NCBI GenBank assembly: GCA_902783305.1
Contig: CACZQU010000367.1
Span: 1-10,736, forward strand
Source: an uncultured Lachnospiraceae bacterium
GTDB lineage: Bacteria; Bacillota; Clostridia; Lachnospirales; Lachnospiraceae
Length of the DNA stretch: 10,736 nucleotides
Direction of reading: 5' to 3'
Below, in pieces: positions 6,124 through 10,736 of this stretch (position 1 is the stretch's first letter; every line of letters begins with the position of its first letter). The position numbers were made by a program, and so were the translations under genes. The notes beneath the pieces were generated by a model, which had not been told where the DNA came from, ran no database searches, and saw only the letters and a list, made by a program, of their open reading frames with translations.

Positions 6124-7466
6124 TTGCTGTTTTTTTTCTGCTGATCGTGTTAACCGGGATCTTCTATGGCTTTTCCGCCGCAGTGGCCAACAGCAACGGA
6201 TCGGAGCTGGAAAAAAACGCGCTTTCCGGTGACCTCAAAGCCCTCCTGACGTACCGGCTTTACCGGGAACCCTTTCGATATCTGAACGCGATCCCCATGC
6301 TGGTCATCTCCTGCGGAGCGTCCTTTGGAACTGTCTTGTCATCCTGGGTTTCCCGTGGTGCACACCGCTTTGTGATCCTGATCCCAATAAGCGTGGTCTG
6401 TCTGCTTCTGACCAGCGCTCTGGGAATCCTGCTTTTCCGCCGTATCGGAGCCTGCCATTCAACGGCTTTTATCCGGAGATTTGCCGGTCTGGTCTGGTGC
6501 TGCTGCCTGGTGATGTATCCCTTTACCTATCTGATTACCTTGATGGCGAGAACTGCAGCCATTCCTTTTGGTGTCCGTTTTGACTGGATTCACAACGATG
6601 TAACCGAGGAAGAGATCATATCCATGGTGGATGAGGCTCATGAGCAGGGGGTGATCGAAAAAAACGAAGCCAGAATGATTCAGAATATCATCTCCTTCAA
6701 TGAAACCCAGGCTCATGACATCATGACTCACCGGAAAAAAATCGCTGCATTTGACGAAAACACCCTGCTTCAGGAAATGTGTGACTCCATGCTTGAGGAG
6801 GGCTTTTCCCGCTATCCGGTATATGTAGACAGTATCGACAATATTGTGGGATTTGTCCACTTTAAGGATGCGTTGAAGTTTCTGACCAAAAATTCCTGGG
6901 CCAGGTTCAAGCCTCTGAGGGAATTGTCGGGTCTGATCAGGAAAGCTACCCTGGTTCCCGAGACCAGCAGTATTTCCGATCTGTTTCACCTGATGCAGGC
7001 AAGGCAGACCCATATCGCCGTGGTGGTGGATGAATATGGACAGACAGCCGGCATCATTTCCATGGAGGACATCCTGGAAGAAATTGTCGGCGATATTATG
7101 GACGAATATGACGAGGAGGAAGAGCGGTTCCGCCGTCAGGGTCCTGACGTGGTGACTATCAATGCCATGACACATTTGTCCGAGATCGAAGAGGAACTGG
7201 GTATTACTTTTGGAACCACGGATTTTGAAACGCTCAACGGCTTTCTGACATCGCGCCTTGGACATATACCCAATCATGATGATCTGGAAAAGGAAATCGA
7301 AGCCTTTGGCTATCGGTTCAAAATCCTTTCTCTTGGCAACAGAACCATCGGAAATGTCCGGGCTATACGCCTGAATATCAGCAAGGAGGATACAGATGAT
7401 GAACTACACTCAGATGGCGAAAGCAGTGAAGGAAGCAAGCGTCCGGCTGGGAGCCAGCCCATGTGA
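6120..7466 (+). CDS. CNNM/CBS/CorC-HlyC family membrane protein with degenerate transmembrane domain
   Basis: Relative of CorC/HlyC 'hemolysin-like' proteins, a family tied to Mg2+ or Co2+ efflux. At 448 residues it has four hydrophobic segments (about 2-21, 56-77, 83-106, 121-143), a CBS pair that may bind a nucleotide (about 202-258 and 276-332, with IAVVVDEYGQTAGIISMEDILEEI-type sequence in the second), a CorC_HlyC domain (about 343-420) and a charged tail (421-448). The cytoplasmic half is well conserved, but the membrane half is not: the usual FSASExA motif reads FSAAVANSN, and the usual GE..PK motif reads GILLFRR, so ion transport is doubtful. The start ATG overlaps the alr stop and has GAGGG (6108-6112) at 7-base spacing. 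The last 23 codons overlap proA in another frame. Codons 4-6 contain a run of eight T (6130-6137). True haemolytic activity is unlikely. Confidence 0.85.
   Translation: MIAVFFLLIVLTGIFYGFSAAVANSNGSELEKNALSGDLKALLTYRLYREPFRYLNAIPMLVISCGASFGTVLSSWVSRGAHRFVILIPISVVCLLLTSALGILLFRRIGACHSTAFIRRFAGLVWCCCLVMYPFTYLITLMARTAAIPFGVRFDWIHNDVTEEEIISMVDEAHEQGVIEKNEARMIQNIISFNETQAHDIMTHRKKIAAFDENTLLQEMCDSMLEEGFSRYPVYVDSIDNIVGFVHFKDALKFLTKNSWARFKPLRELSGLIRKATLVPETSSISDLFHLMQARQTHIAVVVDEYGQTAGIISMEDILEEIVGDIMDEYDEEEERFRRQGPDVVTINAMTHLSEIEEELGITFGTTDFETLNGFLTSRLGHIPNHDDLEKEIEAFGYRFKILSLGNRTIGNVRAIRLNISKEDTDDELHSDGESSEGSKRPAGSQPM
7383..7389 (+). promoter_or_regulatory. Strong ribosome binding site for proA inside the upstream gene
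   Basis: AAGGAGG (7383-7389) is a near-perfect anti-16S match. It is 6 bases before ATG 7396 and 9 before the in-frame ATG 7399. It lies within the tail codons of the CBS-domain gene, so the overlap of the two genes looks real and not a start miscall. Confidence 0.8.
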
Positions 7467-8634
7467 GCTTCGGACCCGCAGCCTGACAGCCTTTGCCGAT
7501 GGACTTAAGCGCCATAAAGAGGCCTTGTTTGCCGCAAACCGGGAGGATCTGGCCAGAGGCAGCAGCCTTCCCGCCCCGATTCTGGGCCGGTTGAAATTTG
7601 ATGAACATAAACTGCTCGATGTCATAGCAGGAATCCGGAATCTGGAGAACCTTGACGACCCAACCGGAAAAGTTCTTTTTGAAAGGCAGCTTGATGAAGG
7701 GCTGATTCTGAGTAAGGTTACCTGTCCGATCGGTGTGATCGGGGTCATTTTTGAATCCAGGCCGGATGCTCTTGTCCAGATCCTCTCACTATGTGTCAAG
7801 AGCGGCAACGGGGCGATCCTTAAGGGTGGAAGCGAAGCAAAAAATACGAACAAGGCATTATTTGATGTTCTTTATGAGGCCGGCTTGTCAGCAGGACTTC
7901 CGGAGTATTTTGCCGCACTGGTGGAGGACCGCGCAGGTATCGACGAACTGCTCCACTGCCATGAGGACATCGATCTTCTGATCCCCAGGGGATCGAATGC
8001 TTTTGTCCGCTATATCATGGAGAATTCCCGGATTCCTGTCATGGGACATGCAGACGGGATCTGTCATGTATATGTGGACAGCGATGCGGATCCGGATATG
8101 GCGGTTTCAGTGATCCTGGATTCCAAAACCCAATATCCCGCAGCCTGTAACGCTGCCGAGACCCTCCTTCTCCACAGGCAGATCGCCGGTCAGGTCATGG
8201 AAAAACTCCGTAAGGCTGATGGACCTGCCGTGGAATATATTGAAGCCTCCTCACAAGAGGATTTCCGGGAATATCTGGACTATAAGATGACAGTGAAGGT
8301 TGTCGACGATGTGGACGAAGCCATCACCCATATCAACCGCTACGGCTCTCATCATACCGACTGTATCGTGACCCGGAATGAAACCACAGCCGGCCGTTTT
8401 CAGGATCTGGTGGACAGCGCCGGCGTATACTGGAACGCCTCTACCCGCTTCGCGGACGGTTTTCGCTATGGTTTTGGCGCAGAGGTAGGGATCAGCACCG
8501 GGAAAATGCCGCCGAGGGGCCCGGTGGGACTGGAAGGTTTGGTTACCTATAAATATAAGCTGAAAGGGAAAGGCCATCTTGTCGGAGATTATGCGTCCGG
8601 GAAACGAAGCTTTCATTTTGCGGATCTTATGTAG
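7396..8634 (+). CDS. proA: Glutamate-5-semialdehyde dehydrogenase (gamma-glutamyl phosphate reductase)
   Basis: Second step of proline synthesis: reduces gamma-glutamyl phosphate to glutamate-5-semialdehyde with NADPH, in the cytoplasm. The product is 412 residues (411 from ATG 7399), the usual ProA size, with an aldehyde dehydrogenase fold. Visible family motifs are IGVIFESRPDA, LKGGSEAKNTN (around 142-152), LIPRGSNAFVRYI, the catalytic Cys251 in YPAACNAAETLL, and the C-terminal ASTRFADGFRYGFGAEVGIST followed by RGPVGLEGLVTYKY. The C-terminal tail after this (KGKGHLVGDYASGKRSF) resembles clostridial ProA as I recall it. The first 71 bases overlap the end of the CBS-domain gene in a different frame, with its own strong ribosome binding site. 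Its usual partner proB (glutamate 5-kinase) and proC are not in the window, so proA is separated from them or they lie beyond it. The aminopeptidase gene begins 27 bases after the stop. Confidence 0.96.
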   Translation: MMNYTQMAKAVKEASVRLGASPCELRTRSLTAFADGLKRHKEALFAANREDLARGSSLPAPILGRLKFDEHKLLDVIAGIRNLENLDDPTGKVLFERQLDEGLILSKVTCPIGVIGVIFESRPDALVQILSLCVKSGNGAILKGGSEAKNTNKALFDVLYEAGLSAGLPEYFAALVEDRAGIDELLHCHEDIDLLIPRGSNAFVRYIMENSRIPVMGHADGICHVYVDSDADPDMAVSVILDSKTQYPAACNAAETLLLHRQIAGQVMEKLRKADGPAVEYIEASSQEDFREYLDYKMTVKVVDDVDEAITHINRYGSHHTDCIVTRNETTAGRFQDLVDSAGVYWNASTRFADGFRYGFGAEVGISTGKMPPRGPVGLEGLVTYKYKLKGKGHLVGDYASGKRSFHFADLM

Positions 8635-8661
8635 ACAGAGAAACCTTTTAACGGAACAAAA

Positions 8662-10500
8662 ATGAAGAACGAGATAATTATACGACGCCTGTCTGCGCTC
8701 AGAGCGCAGATGAAGCTGGAGGGGATTGAAGCATTTCTGGTTCCGACGGAGGACTTCCATTCATCGGAATATGTAGGAGATTATTTCAAATGCAGGCAGT
8801 TCCTGACAGGCTTTACGGGGTCGGCGGGAACCGCTCTCATCACGATGGATATGGCAGGCCTTTGGACGGACGGACGGTATTTTCTCCAGGCGGAGAGAGA
8901 ACTTGACGGAACAGGAATTCTTCTTTTCAGGGCAGGAGAAGAAGGCGTTTTGTCCATAGAAGAATACCTGGAAACCCACCTTTTCGACGGACAGATCCTC
9001 GGCCTGGACGGGAGAACTGTCAGTGAGAGAAAGGCAGAGGAACTGGAAAAGCGCCTGCTTCCCAAAGGTGTACGGATACGCAAGGATCTTGATCTCGTGG
9101 GTGCGGTGTGGCCGGACCGCCCGGCTTTGTCTTTTAAACCGGTATGGGAGCTGGAACTGAAATGGGCTGGCCGGTCCAGGACGGAAAAGATGGCAGAGGT
9201 GAGGAAAGCCATGGAAGAAAGCCGGACAGATTATTTTCTGCTGTCCAGCCTGGATGATATCGCCTGGCTTCTTAACCTCCGGGGAGATGATATCCCCTGC
9301 AATCCGGTATTTCTGTCTTATCTTGTGGTGGCCGGAGATGAAGCGTTTCTTTTTGCCGGGGAGGAGGCTTTTCCGGATCCGGTCCGGGAAAGCCTTGCCA
9401 AAGACGGTGTGCATCTTCTGCCATATTCTGATTTTTACAGCTGGCTTTGCAAGCTCCCGTCTGCCGCACGGGTACTGCTGGACAAGGATTCACTCAATTC
9501 CCGTTCGGCAGGCTGCCTTCCCGGAACGGTCGAAGTGATCGATCAGGTAAATCCGACGGTCAGGCCGAAGGCATGCAAGAATCCTGTTGAGGTGGAAAAC
9601 ATACGCCAGGCTCATCTGAAGGACGGCGTCAGTGTCACCCGGTTTATCATGTGGCTGAAGAAAAACGCCGCCAGTGGAACCATCACCGAGCTTTCGGCGG
9701 CCGAAAAGCTTTACTCCCTGCGCTCGATGCAGGAAGGCTTCCTGGGAAACAGCTTTCATCCGATCATTGCCTATGCTGATCATGGCGCTGTCATACACTA
9801 TAGCGCCGATGAAGAGACGAATGTCGTGATCCGGCCCTGCGGGATGGTTCTTGCGGATACCGGGGGCCAGTATTTTGAAGGGACGACGGACATTACGCGG
9901 ACTTTCAGCGTCGGAGAAACGACCCGGGAAGAAAAGGAGTACTTTACCAGGGTTCTGCTGGGGCATCTGCGGCTGATGAATGCGGTGTTCCGCAGAGGGA
10001 TGACAGGATCTCATCTCGACATTCTGGCGCGTTCACCGCTGTGGGAAACAGGCTCAGATTATAATCACGGCACAGGGCATGGAGTCGGATACTGCCTCAA
10101 TGTCCATGAAGGACCGCAGAGGATTCACTGGGACTGGAGAAAAGCCTCCCGCAAACCGGTTCCTTTTGAAGAAGGTATGATTACTTCCTGTGAACCGGGC
10201 TTTTATAAACCCGGAGAATTTGGGATACGCCATGAAAATCTGCTGGTATGCCTCAGAGCAGATGATCTGGGAAAGGATTTTCTGCGTTTTGAACCTCTGA
10301 CCCTGGTTCCCTTTGATCTGGATATGGTCGATCCCGGAATTCTGGGAGAGGAAGGGATCCGTCTGCTCAATTCATATCATCAGAGGGTTTTCCGGGCTCT
10401 TAGCCCCCTCATGTCAGATGAAGAGAGGGAATGGCTGCGAGATGCCTCGAGAGCAATCCGGATATATCCGCCAGATCAGGTGATTTCAGACCAGGAGTGA
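8662..10500 (+). CDS. pepP: Xaa-Pro aminopeptidase (aminopeptidase P, long M24B form)
   Basis: A cytoplasmic metallopeptidase that removes the N-terminal residue in front of proline. At 612 residues it is the long three-domain form, like human XPNPEP1, not the ~440-residue E. coli PepP. Domain order: creatinase-like N domain (about 1-150, with SSEYVGDYFKCRQFLTGFTG and LWTDGRYF), a second creatinase-like domain (about 155-315), the M24 pita-bread catalytic domain (about 320-535) and a C-terminal extension (about 545-612). All five dinuclear metal ligands are visible: D399 in ADTGGQY, D410 in TTDITRT, H473 in HGTGHGVG, E511 in CEPG and E525 in RHEN. There is no signal peptide. ATG 8662 fits the family start, but only a weak ACGGAA (8651-8656) precedes it. 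A strong hairpin lies within codons 11-17. Peptide-derived proline would complement the biosynthesis served by proA, though this link is inference. Confidence 0.95.
   Translation: MKNEIIIRRLSALRAQMKLEGIEAFLVPTEDFHSSEYVGDYFKCRQFLTGFTGSAGTALITMDMAGLWTDGRYFLQAERELDGTGILLFRAGEEGVLSIEEYLETHLFDGQILGLDGRTVSERKAEELEKRLLPKGVRIRKDLDLVGAVWPDRPALSFKPVWELELKWAGRSRTEKMAEVRKAMEESRTDYFLLSSLDDIAWLLNLRGDDIPCNPVFLSYLVVAGDEAFLFAGEEAFPDPVRESLAKDGVHLLPYSDFYSWLCKLPSAARVLLDKDSLNSRSAGCLPGTVEVIDQVNPTVRPKACKNPVEVENIRQAHLKDGVSVTRFIMWLKKNAASGTITELSAAEKLYSLRSMQEGFLGNSFHPIIAYADHGAVIHYSADEETNVVIRPCGMVLADTGGQYFEGTTDITRTFSVGETTREEKEYFTRVLLGHLRLMNAVFRRGMTGSHLDILARSPLWETGSDYNHGTGHGVGYCLNVHEGPQRIHWDWRKASRKPVPFEEGMITSCEPGFYKPGEFGIRHENLLVCLRADDLGKDFLRFEPLTLVPFDLDMVDPGILGEEGIRLLNSYHQRVFRALSPLMSDEEREWLRDASRAIRIYPPDQVISDQE
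8692..8710 (+). repeat. Inverted repeat (hairpin) in the first codons of pepP
   Basis: TCTGCGCT (8692-8699) and AGCGCAGA (8703-8710) are perfect 8-bp arms around a CAG triloop, and two G-U pairs can extend the stem outward. It starts 30 bases after A of the start codon and encodes part of LSALRAQMK. Together with the weak ribosome binding site it could hold down translation; it may equally be a coding accident. Confidence 0.4.
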
Positions 10501-10503
10501 TAA

Positions 10504-10736
10504 ATGAATATCCGAACAGCAGAAGACCGGGATATCCCGGCGATCATGAATATTTACCGTTACTATGTGGATAACACCGACGTCAGCTTTGAATATCAGC
10601 TTCCTTCCGAAGAGGTATTCCGTCAGCGGGTCCATAAGATTCTGAAAAAATACCCATATCTTGTCGCAGATGAAAATGGATATATAGTCGGCTATGCGTA
10701 TGCAGGAACCTTCAAGGACAGGGAAGCTTATGACTG
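10504..10736 (+). CDS. GNAT N-acetyltransferase, phosphinothricin/methionine-sulfone acetyltransferase-like (N-terminal part)
   Basis: The 5' end of a gene cut by the right edge; 77 codons are visible. It starts MNIRTAEDRDIPAIMNIY, typical of acetyl-CoA-dependent GNAT enzymes, and continues with TDVSFEYQLPSEEVF, YPYLVADENGYIVGYAYA and FKDREAYD. These match, by recall, the N-terminal half of the Pat/Bar/MnaT subgroup, which acetylates the amino group of phosphinothricin, methionine sulfone or similar small amines. The acetyl-CoA-binding R/Q-x-x-G-x-G/A motif would lie beyond the window, so activity cannot be judged. The start is 3 bases after the pepP stop, with AGGAG (10493-10497) at 6-base spacing inside the pepP end, so the two genes are probably cotranscribed. 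The natural substrate is unknown; annotation as a herbicide-resistance gene would be unwarranted from this fragment. Confidence 0.85.
   Translation, partial: MNIRTAEDRDIPAIMNIYRYYVDNTDVSFEYQLPSEEVFRQRVHKILKKYPYLVADENGYIVGYAYAGTFKDREAYD

Noticed and set aside
6102..6137. Short TGTAC/GTACA inverted repeat followed by eight T, terminator-like
   Set aside because: The stem is only 5 bp and the T run starts 12 bases after it, inside the next coding sequence; this geometry does not fit an intrinsic terminator.
6459..7277. 272-codon open frame on the minus strand, antisense to the CBS-domain gene
   Set aside because: The + strand frame encodes clear CBS and CorC_HlyC domains; the antisense product (rich in His and Gln) resembles no family I know.
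6120..7466. Haemolysin/toxin role for the CBS-domain protein
   Set aside because: The name is inherited from HlyC-like annotation; domains indicate a CNNM/CBS membrane protein and nothing points to pore formation.

Overview
The window is a compact run of nine genes, all on the + strand. The gaps are no longer than about 70 bases and several genes overlap. I recognise every gene as housekeeping or metabolic. I found no mobile element, CRISPR array, rRNA or tRNA gene, or defence-type cluster. The likely source is a Gram-positive anaerobe of the Clostridia, probably Lachnospiraceae-like. This is inferred from a Gram-positive-type Rex beside a YdiF-like ABC-F protein (an order known from Bacillus subtilis), AGGAGG-type ribosome binding sites, a long (~610 aa) Xaa-Pro aminopeptidase, and roughly balanced base composition.

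Layout: (1) the 3' half of a eukaryote-type NADP isocitrate dehydrogenase gene (icd); (2) a complete duplicated-ATPase ABC-F translation factor; (3) rex, the NADH/NAD+-sensing repressor; (4) nnr, the bifunctional NAD(P)H-hydrate repair enzyme; (5) alr, alanine racemase; (6) a CNNM/CBS/CorC (hemolysin-like) membrane protein; (7) proA, glutamate-5-semialdehyde dehydrogenase; (8) a long aminopeptidase P; (9) the start of a GNAT acetyltransferase that runs off the right edge.

How they fit: icd, rex and nnr all concern nicotinamide cofactors (NADPH production, NADH sensing, repair of damaged NAD(P)H). alr supplies D-alanine for the cell wall, proA serves proline synthesis and the aminopeptidase releases residues ahead of proline. 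The tight packing suggests shared transcripts. alr and the CBS gene overlap by four bases (ATGA), and the CBS gene and proA overlap by 71 bases, so both pairs are probably translationally coupled.

The points most worth a second look are a nested palindrome just before alr, a CNNM membrane domain that has lost its two signature motifs, an alanine racemase with Ala where many relatives carry the carbamylated lysine, the long gene overlap at proA, and a hairpin covering the ABC-F stop codon. I do not see a convincing new multi-gene system here.
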